DNA from: Roseovarius litorisediminis
GTDB lineage: Bacteria > Pseudomonadota > Alphaproteobacteria > Rhodobacterales > Rhodobacteraceae
Assembly: GCF_900172295.1 (NCBI RefSeq)
Contig: NZ_FWFL01000007.1
Coordinates: 151,355 to 215,354, forward strand
Length of the DNA: 64,000 nt
Direction of reading: 5' to 3'
Positions 34,148 through 43,636 of this stretch are shown one piece after another; the stretch's first letter is position 1; every line of letters starts with the position of its first letter. The notes beneath the pieces are model-generated. The model saw only the letters and a list, made by a program, of their open reading frames with translations. It was not told the origin of the DNA and ran no database searches. The position numbers and the translations under genes are program-made.

Positions 34148-35944
34148 TCAGGCGGCCTCACCATCGGTGAATTGCAGCCGGGCAAGGCGGGCATAAAGGC
34201 CATCCTCGACCACCAGACTGTCATGGGTCCCCTGCGCCACGACACGCCCCTGATCCATCACCACGATCCGGTCGGCCTTTTTCACCGTCGCAAGACGGTG
34301 CGCCACGATGATGGTGGTGCGGTTGCGGGCCATGGCATCGACAGCACGCTGCACGGCGCGTTCGCTTTCGGCGTCCAAGGCCGATGTCGCCTCGTCCAGC
34401 AGCAGAACGGGCGCGTTGCGCAGGATGGCGCGGGCAATGGCGATACGTTGCTTTTGTCCGCCCGACAGCATCACGCCGCGCTCGCCCACATAAGAGTTAT
34501 AGCCCTCGGGCAGAGCGGTGATGAAATCATGCGCGGCAGCGGCGCGTGCAGCCTCTTCAACCTCGGCGTCCGAGGCATCCAGTCGGCCAAAGCGGATGTT
34601 GTCGCGCGCCGAGGCGGCAAAGATTACCGGATCCTGCGGCACCAGCGCCAGATGTTGACGGAACTCGACGCGGGCCATGTCCGCCAGCGAGACACCATCC
34701 AATGTGACCTGCCCCACGTCGGGGTCATAAAACCGCTGAATCATCTGGATGATACTGGTTTTGCCCGCGCCCGAGGGGCCGACAAGCGCCACGGTTTCAC
34801 CCGGTTTGATGTCAAGACTGACATCGTCCAGCGCCGGCGTGCCGGGACGCGAGGGATAGGCAAAGCTGACGCCATGAAACCCAATCGCACCCTTGACCGG
34901 TGTGGGCACCGGCTTTGGGCGCACCGGGTCAGTTACCGTGTCGTTTGCCTGTAGCAACTCGATCAACCGTTCGGTCGCACCCGCGGCACGTTGCAATTCC
35001 CCCCAGATTTCCGACAGGGCTGCAACGGCGCCTGCGACCATGACCGAGTAGATCACAAACTGCACAAGGCTGCCCGCAGACATGCCCCCGGCGCGCACGT
35101 CGCGCGCGCCGATCCACAGCACGCAGACCACACCGGTGAAAACAAGGAAAATCACGATGACAGTCATCGCCGCACGAACGGTAATACGGCGACGCGCCGC
35201 GTCATAACTGTGATCAGTCACATCCGCGAATTTGGCGCGTGTAGCGCCTTCGTGGGTAAAGGCCTGAACGGTCTGAACTGACAAAAGCGCCTCGGACGCG
35301 CTGCCGGAACTGTTGGCTATCCAGTCCTGATTTTCCCGGCTCAGCACCCGCAGGCGGCGGCCAAGTGTCAGGATCGGCACAATAATAAGCGGCACAATCA
35401 GAAGCACCATGGCGGCAAGTTTGGGTGAGGTGACCAGCATCAGCCCAAGACCGCCCAGAAAGATCAGAAAATTGCGCAATGCGATCGAGATTGACGAGCC
35501 GATAACCGACAGGATCAGCGTGGTATCGGTGGTAATCCGGCTGAGGACTTCGCCTGTCATAAGGCGTTCGAAAAACGCTGGGCTCATGCCGATCACGCGG
35601 TCGAACACGGCCTTGCGAATATCGGCCACCACCCGTTCACCCAAACGCGTGACCAGCGCGTAGCGCAGCCCGGTTCCGATGGCCAACAGCGCAGCGATCC
35701 CAAGGGCCGCAGTGAAATAACGATCCAGCAGCGCACCATCCTGGGTACTGAAATTGTCGATCACGCGGCGCACCGCCATCGGCAGGATCAGCGAAACACT
35801 GGCCGTCAGCACCAACGCCAACAGCGCACCAAATGCCAGAATTTTGTAGGGCTTCAGGAATGGCCACAGTTCGGCGAGCGCACCCACACGTTTCGATTTT
35901 TCGCGATCTAGCATATCAGCGCCATTCTCGGCTCTGCGCACCAT
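34148..35944 (-). CDS. ABC transporter, fused membrane and ATPase domains (MsbA/multidrug exporter type)
   Basis: 598 residues. Six transmembrane helices (about 30-320) precede an ATPase domain with Walker A GPSGAGKTS, signature LSGGQKQRIAIARAI and Walker B LLLDEATSALD. It has the organisation of type IV half-size exporters such as MsbA or lipid A/drug exporters, working as a homodimer. The ATG at 35944 has AAGGAAC eight bases upstream; a downstream ATG at 35914 is a possible alternative. Substrate unknown. Confidence 0.92.
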   Translation of the reverse strand: MVRRAENGADMLDREKSKRVGALAELWPFLKPYKILAFGALLALVLTASVSLILPMAVRRVIDNFSTQDGALLDRYFTAALGIAALLAIGTGLRYALVTRLGERVVADIRKAVFDRVIGMSPAFFERLMTGEVLSRITTDTTLILSVIGSSISIALRNFLIFLGGLGLMLVTSPKLAAMVLLIVPLIIVPILTLGRRLRVLSRENQDWIANSSGSASEALLSVQTVQAFTHEGATRAKFADVTDHSYDAARRRITVRAAMTVIVIFLVFTGVVCVLWIGARDVRAGGMSAGSLVQFVIYSVMVAGAVAALSEIWGELQRAAGATERLIELLQANDTVTDPVRPKPVPTPVKGAIGFHGVSFAYPSRPGTPALDDVSLDIKPGETVALVGPSGAGKTSIIQMIQRFYDPDVGQVTLDGVSLADMARVEFRQHLALVPQDPVIFAASARDNIRFGRLDASDAEVEEAARAAAAHDFITALPEGYNSYVGERGVMLSGGQKQRIAIARAILRNAPVLLLDEATSALDAESERAVQRAVDAMARNRTTIIVAHRLATVKKADRIVVMDQGRVVAQGTHDSLVVEDGLYARLARLQFTDGEAA

Positions 35945-36281
35945 GGGGATGTTCCTTTTTCACTCGGAAACCGTTCTTGGCTCTGCCGCCCCCAAGGGTC
36001 AAGGGGCCAGATAGCCACAGAGGGTGATAATTTGCACTTCGGCAGACAATCCGGCAGGTTCGCGGTCTGGGTGCAACGCGGGCTTGCCCCCTGAAACCGA
36101 ATGGCTTGCAGTCTTCTATTGAGGTGGGTTTCACAGAAAGTGATTTGAAGCGGCCGGCAGAAATTGAAACGACATCGCCAGCTTTAAAGACAAACGTACC
36201 AACCCAAATTATTGCATATATCTTAATGCAAGACCGTAATCTTAACTGAAATTCTTCGGTGACTTGTCAGAGAATATTTTC
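35945..36281. other. Intergenic region between ABC exporter and tRNA-Gly
   Basis: 337 bases upstream of the exporter gene and downstream of tRNA-Gly. Composition drifts to AT-rich near 36180-36280. I see no gene, repeat or hairpin worth naming; it presumably holds the exporter promoter. Confidence 0.4.
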
Positions 36282-36355
36282 TGGAGCGGGCGGCGGGAAT
36301 CGAACCCGCGTCATTAGCTTGGAAGGCTAAGGTCTTACCACTACACAACGCCCGC
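36282..36355 (-). tRNA. tRNA-Gly (TCC)
   Basis: Complete minus-strand cloverleaf: acceptor GCGGGCG/CGCCCGC, D arm with TAGTGGTAA, anticodon loop CTTCCAA with anticodon TCC, T arm GGGTTCGATTCCC and an encoded CCA (TGG at 36282-36284). Confidence 0.95.
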
Positions 36356-36679
36356 TCAACAGATTCACCACCTATTTCATAGCAATTCGCACGTCAAGTC
36401 CACGATCAAATTTGATTAGGCCGGCTTGCTCCTTTCACGGTCGCAAACGGCCGAAGCTGATGAATTTCATGCAGAAACATCCTGAACTTGACAGAGGGTT
36501 ATTGTATCATTTGCGCAGTCTGCCTTGGGCAACCGAGCCCTTGGTTTTCAGTATCAGATTGGCGCCGGCATTGGCGATATTGGATTTATTCGTGATAGAG
36601 AGTCTGTTCGTGCTTCAATTTTGGCTTCAAAGAACTATCATCGATGCGATAAGACCTTATTTCTTTATCAGGAGTTCGC
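36356..36679 (+). promoter_or_regulatory. Upstream region of the mrp operon
   Basis: 324 bases between tRNA-Gly and mrpA. A TTGACA hexamer lies at 36488-36493 but no good -10 stands at the right distance. The ribosome binding site AGGAG is at 36670-36674. No gene is supported. Confidence 0.4.
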
Positions 36680-39559
36680 GTGTCCCTTTTTATAATCGTC
36701 GCCCTGCCTTTTTTAGGTGCGCTTTTGCCAGGTTTGATGAATTCTGCAGGGCGGCAGGCCTGTGCGGGCATCACCTTTATCGTATCACTCGCTGCCTTTA
36801 TTGGCCTGCTGACCAACCTGCCCGCGGTGATTGCGGGCGATCTGGTGACCGCTCGGGTTGATTGGCTGCCGTCGTTGGGTCTGAACTTTACGCTGATGCT
36901 GGACGGGTTGGGCTTTTTCTTTGCCAGTCTGATCCTGGGCATTGGCCTTTTGATCATCACCTACGCGCGATTTTATCTGTCGCGTGACGATAATATGGGT
37001 GAGTTCTTTACATATCTGCTGCTGTTTCAGGGCGCGATGGTTGGCATTGTCCTAAGCGACAACATACTGCTTTTATTGATTTTCTGGGAATTGACATCGC
37101 TCTCGTCCTTTTTGCTGATCGGGTATTGGAAGCATCTGCCCGAAGGGCGCCAGGGCGCGCGAATGGCGCTGGCGGTGACCGGCATGGGCGGGCTTGCCAT
37201 GGTCGGTGGCATGCTGATTCTTGGCCAGATCGTGGGCAGCTATGACTTGAGTGAAATCCTAAAAAACCGCGAGCTTATTCAGGCATCCCCGCTTTACGTG
37301 CCCGCCCTGCTGTTGATTTTGCTGGGTTGTTTTACCAAGTCCGCACAATTCCCGTTTCATTTCTGGCTGCCTCATGCCATGGCCGCGCCGACACCGGTAT
37401 CGGCCTATCTGCACTCGGCCACGATGGTGAAGGCCGGGATATTCCTGATGGCGCGCATGTGGCCCGTACTGTCGGGTTCACCGGAATGGTTCATGATCGT
37501 CACCGGCGCGGGCCTGATCACGATGGTGCTGGGTGCGGTTATCGCGCTGTTCAAGCACGATCTTAAGGCGCTTCTGGCCTTTTCCACGGTCAGCCACCTG
37601 GGTCTTATTACCATGCTGTTGGGCACAGGTACCGCCTTTGGCGCGATGGCAGCGGTGTTCCACATCCTGAACCACGCCACCTTCAAATGCGCCCTGTTCA
37701 TGTCCGCGGGCATCATCGACCACGAGACACATACCCGCGATATCCGGCGCCTGGGCGGCTTGCGGCATCTGATGCCGGTCACCTTTGTCATTGCGACCCT
37801 GGCGGCGTTGTCGATGGCAGGCATCCCGCTGCTGAACGGCTTTTTGTCGAAAGAGATGATGCTGGAAGAGACATATCACACGGTTCTTTTCGGGTCGCAC
37901 TGGCTGGTGCCGGGGCTGGCGGTATTCGGCTCACTTTTTTCGGCGGCCTATTGCTTTCGTCTGATCGGACATGTGTTTCTTGGCTCGGTGCGCGACGATT
38001 ACCCGTCGAAGCCGCATGATCCGGGTTCGGGCATGTGGCTGCCCCCGGCGCTTTTGGTTGTGCTGGTGGTGGTGATCGGCGCGGCCCCCTTTCTGGCCGA
38101 ACCCTATGTCCGCCTGGTCACCGAGGCCGTACTGGGCGAGGCTGCAGTGATGCCCGAGGCGCATCTTAAAATCTGGCACGGGCTGGTGCCCGCCCTTTAC
38201 ATGTCAATCGTGGCCGTTGCCGGCGGTCTTGTGTTGCTGGCGGCATATCGCCCCGCTCTGAAGCTGTGGGATGCCACACCACGCCCCGAGGCCAAAACGA
38301 TCTTCGAAGCCGTCATTGCTGGTGCTGTTTCCATCGCACGCCGCCTGATCCTTCCCCTGCATGATGGCGCATTTACCCGTTACGGTGCCATCATGGCGGT
38401 TACGGTCATTGCCGCCGGTGTCCATGCCTGGGGAACCGGCACAATCGGAGAAATCACGCGCGCCATCCAACCTGTCAATGCAATCTCGGTTGCGGGGTGG
38501 TTAATGCTGGTGGCGGCAACCTGTGGGCTGACTTTCCTGCATCGCAATCGGCTTTTGTCGTTGATCCTGATCGGGATCGTCGGGTTGATGGTTTCAATTG
38601 GCTTTGTGTTCTTCAGCGCCCCGGACCTTGCGATGACGCAGATCACCGTTGAGGTGGTGACAATTATCCTGCTGCTTCTGGCGCTCAACTTTCTGCCCAA
38701 CCGGACACCGGTTGAAAGCAGCGTACTGCGCCGGACGCGCGACACGGCAATTGCCGTGGCAGGTGGTCTGGCCACAGCGGTGCTTTCGTTTCATTACCTG
38801 CTGCGCGACAGCGTGACTTCACCCATCTCGGAGTTTCACCTGGCAAATTCCTACAAGGGCGGGGGCGGTACCAACGTTGTGAACGTTATCCTGGTCGATT
38901 TCCGGGGCTTTGACACCTATGGCGAGATCATCGTGCTGGGGATCGCGGCGCTGTTGATATACGCGCTGACTGAAACGCTGTTATCCGGCCCGGTGCGGTC
39001 GCGTCTATTGAACCGCAAACCTGATCAACCGCGCGCGGGCGACATGCATCCGATGATGATGGTGGTGCTGACGCGGGTGATGATGCCGGTGGTGCTGATG
39101 GTGGGCTTTTACATCTTCCTGCGCGGCCACAACGAACCCGGCGGCGGATTTATCGCCGGGCTGATCGTGTCGATCGGGGTGGTGATGCAATATATGGCCA
39201 GCGGCTTTAGCTGGACTTCGGCGCGGCTGCGCTATCCCTATCACGGAATCATCGGGGCCGGGGTTCTGGTGGCCGGGCTGACAGGTATCGGATCTTGGTT
39301 TGTCGGCAAGCCCTTCCTGACCTCGGATTTCACCTATGTGCGTATTCCGCCTTTTGAAAAATTTGAGCTGGCCACCGCTGCCCTGTTTGACCTTGGCGTG
39401 TTTCTGGCAGTTGTGGGTGCGGTGATGTTGTCGCTTGAAAGCTTCTCGCGACTGGCGCGACGTGCGCATGTAAAAGAAAGCGAGCACGCAATGGACATTG
39501 ATCCGTCGCGAGACGAGCCAATTGACCCTATTTCACCCGTAGCCAAGGGGGATGTGTAG
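36680..39559 (+). CDS. mrpA: Mrp-type Na+(K+)/H+ antiporter subunit A fused to subunit B
   Basis: 959 residues from a GTG start at 36680 with AGGAG six bases upstream. Residues up to about 500 are the NuoL-like proton-pumping core (LDGLGFFFASLILGIGLL, then ELTSLSSFLLIGYW, HFWLPHAMAAPTPVSAYLHS, LKALLAFSTVSHLGLIT). The following part is the MrpA C-terminal domain, and about 790-930 is MrpB (VLTRVMMPVVLMVGFYIF, RGHNEPGGGFIAGL). Fusion of A and B is typical for alphaproteobacteria. The complex exports sodium (or potassium) for protons and supports salt and pH balance. Confidence 0.95.
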   Translation: MSLFIIVALPFLGALLPGLMNSAGRQACAGITFIVSLAAFIGLLTNLPAVIAGDLVTARVDWLPSLGLNFTLMLDGLGFFFASLILGIGLLIITYARFYLSRDDNMGEFFTYLLLFQGAMVGIVLSDNILLLLIFWELTSLSSFLLIGYWKHLPEGRQGARMALAVTGMGGLAMVGGMLILGQIVGSYDLSEILKNRELIQASPLYVPALLLILLGCFTKSAQFPFHFWLPHAMAAPTPVSAYLHSATMVKAGIFLMARMWPVLSGSPEWFMIVTGAGLITMVLGAVIALFKHDLKALLAFSTVSHLGLITMLLGTGTAFGAMAAVFHILNHATFKCALFMSAGIIDHETHTRDIRRLGGLRHLMPVTFVIATLAALSMAGIPLLNGFLSKEMMLEETYHTVLFGSHWLVPGLAVFGSLFSAAYCFRLIGHVFLGSVRDDYPSKPHDPGSGMWLPPALLVVLVVVIGAAPFLAEPYVRLVTEAVLGEAAVMPEAHLKIWHGLVPALYMSIVAVAGGLVLLAAYRPALKLWDATPRPEAKTIFEAVIAGAVSIARRLILPLHDGAFTRYGAIMAVTVIAAGVHAWGTGTIGEITRAIQPVNAISVAGWLMLVAATCGLTFLHRNRLLSLILIGIVGLMVSIGFVFFSAPDLAMTQITVEVVTIILLLLALNFLPNRTPVESSVLRRTRDTAIAVAGGLATAVLSFHYLLRDSVTSPISEFHLANSYKGGGGTNVVNVILVDFRGFDTYGEIIVLGIAALLIYALTETLLSGPVRSRLLNRKPDQPRAGDMHPMMMVVLTRVMMPVVLMVGFYIFLRGHNEPGGGFIAGLIVSIGVVMQYMASGFSWTSARLRYPYHGIIGAGVLVAGLTGIGSWFVGKPFLTSDFTYVRIPPFEKFELATAALFDLGVFLAVVGAVMLSLESFSRLARRAHVKESEHAMDIDPSRDEPIDPISPVAKGDV

Positions 39560-39560
39560 C

Positions 39561-39917
39561 ATGGAGTTGCTTGTTTCATCCGCGATTGGAATCCTGACCA
39601 CGGCAGGGCTTTATCTGGTTCTGCGTTTGCGGACATTCCCGGTGATTATGGGGATGTCGCTGCTGACCTATGCGGTAAATGTTTTCCTTTTTGCCTCCGG
39701 GCGGCTGACCATTGGTGCGCCTCCGATCCTTGTCAAAGGGGTCGAGACATATACCGACCCGTTACCGCAGGCGCTGGTGCTGACCGCGATTGTGATTTCC
39801 TTCGGGATGACGGCGGTGGTTGTGATGATCGCGCTAGGGTCTTATCTGGGCTCGGACGATGACCATGTTGATGACCCTGCTGAAGACCTGACAAAAGCGC
39901 CGGAGGATATCGTATGA
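39561..39917 (+). CDS. mrpC: Mrp antiporter subunit C
   Basis: 118 residues from ATG 39561. NuoK-like with three transmembrane helices and the signature DPLPQALVLTAIVISFG, where helix 3 begins. It starts one base after the mrpA stop and overlaps mrpD by four bases. Confidence 0.95.
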   Translation: MELLVSSAIGILTTAGLYLVLRLRTFPVIMGMSLLTYAVNVFLFASGRLTIGAPPILVKGVETYTDPLPQALVLTAIVISFGMTAVVVMIALGSYLGSDDDHVDDPAEDLTKAPEDIV

Positions 39918-41455
39918 CCCACTGGATCATCCTCCCGGTTGTTCTCCCTGCGATCCTGGCCCCCTTCATCGTTTTGGCGGCGCGCTATCACATTGGTATC
40001 CAGCGGGTATTCTCGATAGTAGGTGTCGGGGCGTTGATTGCCATTGCTGCGGGCCTTGCCTGGCAGGCCTCGGACGGGACGGTAACCGTTTATCGGCTGA
40101 GCGATTGGGCCGCGCCTTTCGGGATTGTGCTGGTCGGCGACAGGTTATCTACAATGATGGTATTGCTGACGGCTGTGCTGGCGCTTTTAGTGCTGCTTTA
40201 TGCGATAGGTTCAGGCTGGGATGACCGGGGGCGGCATTTCCATGCGTTGTTTCAATTCCAGTTGATGGGCATCATGGGGGCGTTTCTGACCGGCGACCTT
40301 TTTAACCTGTTTGTATTTTTCGAGGTTCTTTTGATCGCCTCATACGGGCTGATGATCCATGCAGGGGGTAACGCGCGACTGCGCGCTGGTGTTCAGTATG
40401 TTCTGTTCAACTTGCTGGGCTCGACGCTGTTTCTGTTTGCCTTGGGGTCGATTTACGCCGAAACGGGAACACTGAACATGGCCGATCTGGCACAGCGCGT
40501 TGCCCTTATAGATCCGGCGGCCAGCGTCGGGATTCGTGTGGCTTCGGTGCTGCTGCTGTTGGTTTTTGCGATAAAGGCGGCTGTGGTGCCGCTGCATTTC
40601 TGGCTACCCTCCAGCTATGCTGAAGCGCCCGCACCGGTTGCGGCCCTTTTTGCGATCATGACCAAGGTCGGGGCTTATGCAATCATCCGCGTCTACACGT
40701 TGATTTTTCCGCCTGACCTTGAAGTCACCGTTGGGCTGCACGGAATGTGGTTGCTGCCAGCGGCCCTAATTTCGCTGGCAATCGGCATGGTTGGCGTTTT
40801 GGCGGCGCGAAAACTTGACCGCTTGGTGGCCTTTGCCGTCATCGGTTCGATGGGCATGGTGATGGTGGCCATCTCGATCTTCACGCCCACAAGCGTCGCC
40901 GCTGCACTTTACTATATCATTCATTCAACTTTTGCGGCGGCGGCGTTGTTCCTGATTGTAGATCTGGTGCGTTCGGGTCGGGATAACCTGGAACTCAAAG
41001 CTGTGGCGCCAATATCCGGGGCAGCCTTGACGGCGGCGCTGTATTTTACAGCCGCAATTGCGATGACAGGTCTGCCGCCGTTATCAGGCTTTGTTGGAAA
41101 ACTTTTGATATTGGATGCATCCTTTTCCTCGCCGCTGGTGGTCTGGACCTGGGCAATCATCCTCAGCGCAAGTCTGATCAGCATTGTCGGCTTTGCCCGG
41201 GCTGGCAGCACAGTATTCTGGAAGGCCGAAAGCATCGCGCACCCTGTGGAGGCCACATTGCCAATGCGCCCTGCCGCCCTGTCTTATGTTGCGGTTGGCG
41301 GCCTTTTGGGGCTGCTGATAGCGCACACCATCTTTGCAGGACCGGTACACGCCTACATGAACGCGATGTCAGAGCAACTTTTCGCACCCGAGCCCTATAT
41401 ATCCACGGTTCTGGATACACCTGGTAAGCTCAGCACGCCAAAGGAGGCACACTAG
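39914..41455 (+). CDS. mrpD: Mrp antiporter subunit D
   Basis: 513 residues, a NuoM/N-like antiporter core with about 14 helices. Typical stretches are LTGDLFNLFVFFEVLLIASYGL, where the membrane Glu lies, and PLHFWLPSSYAEAPAPVAAL with the conserved Lys/Pro helix. It overlaps mrpC by four bases (ATGA) and mrpE begins one base after its stop. Confidence 0.95.
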   Translation: MTHWIILPVVLPAILAPFIVLAARYHIGIQRVFSIVGVGALIAIAAGLAWQASDGTVTVYRLSDWAAPFGIVLVGDRLSTMMVLLTAVLALLVLLYAIGSGWDDRGRHFHALFQFQLMGIMGAFLTGDLFNLFVFFEVLLIASYGLMIHAGGNARLRAGVQYVLFNLLGSTLFLFALGSIYAETGTLNMADLAQRVALIDPAASVGIRVASVLLLLVFAIKAAVVPLHFWLPSSYAEAPAPVAALFAIMTKVGAYAIIRVYTLIFPPDLEVTVGLHGMWLLPAALISLAIGMVGVLAARKLDRLVAFAVIGSMGMVMVAISIFTPTSVAAALYYIIHSTFAAAALFLIVDLVRSGRDNLELKAVAPISGAALTAALYFTAAIAMTGLPPLSGFVGKLLILDASFSSPLVVWTWAIILSASLISIVGFARAGSTVFWKAESIAHPVEATLPMRPAALSYVAVGGLLGLLIAHTIFAGPVHAYMNAMSEQLFAPEPYISTVLDTPGKLSTPKEAH

Positions 41456-41456
41456 C

Positions 41457-41957
41457 ATGGTCAAAGCATTCCGCTGGCTGCTGCCGCACCCTTTTCTTAC
41501 GATATTGCTAACTGCGGTCTGGGTTTTACTGCAAAATAACGTCTCGACCGGGATGGTGGTTTTTGGCCTGATCCTTGGGGTGATCATACCGCGGATCACA
41601 GCTGTCTGGTGGCCCGACAGGCCGCGTGGCTTTCGATTTGGCCGGATGATTCCATATGTTCTGCTGGTAATCTGGGACATCCTTGTTGCCAATGTGCAGG
41701 TCGCTTGGATCGTTCTGACGCGGCCCAATGATAAGCTGCGCCCGGCCTGGGTGGTGATCCCTCTTGAACTGCGCCAACCCGAGGCCATTTCGATCCTTGC
41801 GGGCACTATCACCCTGACGCCGGGTACGGTGTCGGCTGATCTGTCTGACGAGGGCCACAGCCTGCTGGTTCACGCACTTGACGCAGATGATCCCGACGCG
41901 GTGCGCGATCAGATCAAAGAACGTTACGAACGCCGACTGATAGGGATATTCGCATGA
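41457..41957 (+). CDS. mrpE: Mrp antiporter subunit E
   Basis: 166 residues. Two or three N-terminal helices, then the MrpE soluble part with SILAGTITLTPGTVSADL and VHALDADDPD, which are close to invariant in the family. It overlaps mrpF by four bases. Confidence 0.95.
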   Translation: MVKAFRWLLPHPFLTILLTAVWVLLQNNVSTGMVVFGLILGVIIPRITAVWWPDRPRGFRFGRMIPYVLLVIWDILVANVQVAWIVLTRPNDKLRPAWVVIPLELRQPEAISILAGTITLTPGTVSADLSDEGHSLLVHALDADDPDAVRDQIKERYERRLIGIFA

Positions 41958-42241
41958 CCTTTGCCACTGACCTTATGAACTACGCACTTGTCATCGCTTT
42001 TGCTGCGGTGGCACTGTCACAAATCCTGTCAATGATCCGGCTGTTCGTCGGACCCGATACTGGCGACCGGATATTAGCGCTCGATACGATGGTCGTTAAC
42101 GCCATTGGCCTGATTGTCCTGTTGGGGATTGCCCAGGGCACGCGGATTTATTTCGAGGCGTCGATGATTATCGCCATGCTGGGTTTCGTGTCGACGGTGG
42201 CCTATGCACGGTTTGTTCTGCGGGGGGATATCATCGAATGA
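41954..42241 (+). CDS. mrpF: Mrp antiporter subunit F
   Basis: 95 residues, three transmembrane helices with the family motif RLFVGPDTGDRILALDTMVVN in the first loop. Overlaps mrpE and mrpG by four bases each, showing strict translational coupling of the complex. Confidence 0.95.
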   Translation: MTFATDLMNYALVIAFAAVALSQILSMIRLFVGPDTGDRILALDTMVVNAIGLIVLLGIAQGTRIYFEASMIIAMLGFVSTVAYARFVLRGDIIE

Positions 42242-42621
42242 CCCTGGAAATTCTCGCCACTGTCGCCATCGCATTCTGTTTGCTGATTGGAGCGATCTTT
42301 TCACTTGTCGGATCAATTGGCCTGCTCAAGTTCAACGATTCCATGACCCGTCTGCATGCGCCAACCAAGGTTGGCACCGTTGGGGTGGGTGCATTGTTGC
42401 TGGCCTCGTTGATACATGCCTACACCTTTGGTGAAGGGTCGATGCATGAGGTTCTGATCATGGCCTTCCTGTTTGTGACCGCCCCGATTTCAGCAAACTT
42501 CATCGCCAAGGTTAATATCCACCGGCGGTCGTGCGTTTCCCCGCCGTCACCTCCGCGCGACGATACATGGTCAACTCTAAACGTTCCCCAAGCTGACCTT
42601 GAAATTGTGGAATCGAAATAA
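42238..42621 (+). CDS. mrpG: Mrp antiporter subunit G
   Basis: 127 residues. Three helices and the MrpG signature SIGLLKFNDSMTRLHAPTKV with APISANFIAK close to the end of the third helix. It closes a complete mrpA(B)CDEFG operon. The following 285 bases to the TetR gene hold no clear terminator; only a small GCGGC/GCCGC stem is visible near 42737. Confidence 0.95.
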   Translation: MTLEILATVAIAFCLLIGAIFSLVGSIGLLKFNDSMTRLHAPTKVGTVGVGALLLASLIHAYTFGEGSMHEVLIMAFLFVTAPISANFIAKVNIHRRSCVSPPSPPRDDTWSTLNVPQADLEIVESK

Positions 42622-42906
42622 CGGCAAGCGTCCTCTGACCCGCGCATCCGCTGATATGTATTGATCAGCAATTCTGGGTCCTGAGAAGGCACCAACATTG
42701 TACATCCGCTTGGGATCAGGGGAGACGCCCACAAAGCGGCGTCATGCCGCCATGAAGAGCGGGCGACCGGGAAAACTTGTTAAGCTACGCGCTCCCCTGA
42801 TATGAATTCACCATAACTTGCCGACTGCAATTCATAGTTACATAATTCATCAGCCGCTCCAGTTTTCCTGAAAAAGAAATCCGGACAAGCCGCTGCGGCG
42901 CAAGGT

Positions 42907-43464
42907 TTACTGTGGCCTGGGCAGCGTTATATCGTCGAAGATCGACACGTCTTTCATTGTGCGAGCCAAAATCAAGGCGCCTTCTGAAGCTGCCAGGGTA
43001 CTTAACGCCAGTTTGCGCATTTCTTCAGGGCCAGCCCCCTGCCCCCAGGCGGTATTAGCAAAAGCACCGCTCAGCCATTCAGTGCTGCGTTCAAAGAAAT
43101 GTCGTGCCTCGGCGGCCACGCCTTCGGGCAAATCCGCCACCTCGGCCCCCAGCATGCCGCACAGACACATCAAATCTTCTTCGACCAGAGACAACCGTGC
43201 CAGCGCATGCAACTTATCCTGCACTCCGGCAGCACTTTCCGGCGCGTCCTCGACTGGGCCCAATGCCTCAAGAAAACCGTCAGTGTAGCGCTTTGCCACG
43301 GCAACCCCAAGCGCTGCTTTGGTGGGGAAATGATAATGCACACTGGCACTTTTCACACCTACTACGTCGGCGATTTCGCGAAAGCTGAACCCGTTGTACC
43401 CCCGTCCCCGGATCATCGTCTCGGCTGCATCGAGGATCTTTTCCTTCATGTCTGGTTCAGTCAT
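42907..43464 (-). CDS. TetR-family transcriptional regulator
   Basis: 185 residues from ATG 43464 (MTEPDMKEKILDAAETMI), with AAAGGAGC upstream. The helix-turn-helix is of the TetR type (FSFREIADVVGVKSASVHYH, about 27-48) and the C-terminal ligand domain is of normal size. It is divergent from the SDR-hydrolase pair and the spacer holds repeated CTAYC-N8-GATAG sites, so it probably represses both itself and that pair. Confidence 0.9.
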   Translation of the reverse strand: MTEPDMKEKILDAAETMIRGRGYNGFSFREIADVVGVKSASVHYHFPTKAALGVAVAKRYTDGFLEALGPVEDAPESAAGVQDKLHALARLSLVEEDLMCLCGMLGAEVADLPEGVAAEARHFFERSTEWLSGAFANTAWGQGAGPEEMRKLALSTLAASEGALILARTMKDVSIFDDITLPRPQ

Positions 43465-43544
43465 GGCTGCTCCTTTCCCTACCGATAGATAGAGGGCGGC
43501 GCGCTCAGAATCAAGCGCAGTCCACAAAACCAGTCCGCTTAAAG

Positions 43545-43618
43545 CTACCTAGTGATAGATAGTCATTGACATAGCGCCCGCCAAGATCTATCCGCTTTAC
43601 CTATCGACCAGTAGATAG
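43545..43618. promoter_or_regulatory. Two related 18-bp inverted repeats, candidate TetR operators
   Basis: CTACC-N8-GATAG at 43545-43562 and CTATC-N8-GATAG at 43601-43618 share the same half-sites and spacing; a partial third site (CTACCGATAGATAG) lies at 43479-43492 close to the TetR start. The second site ends 18 bases before the SDR start. Position between divergent genes and repetition make them good operator candidates. Confidence 0.6.
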
Positions 43619-43636
43619 TTTAAATCGGAGACCTAA

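Noticed and set aside
36412..36861. Rightward 149-codon frame overlapping the start of mrpA
   Set aside because: mrpA has a good ribosome binding site and strong family match; the overlapping frame has no protein-like pattern.
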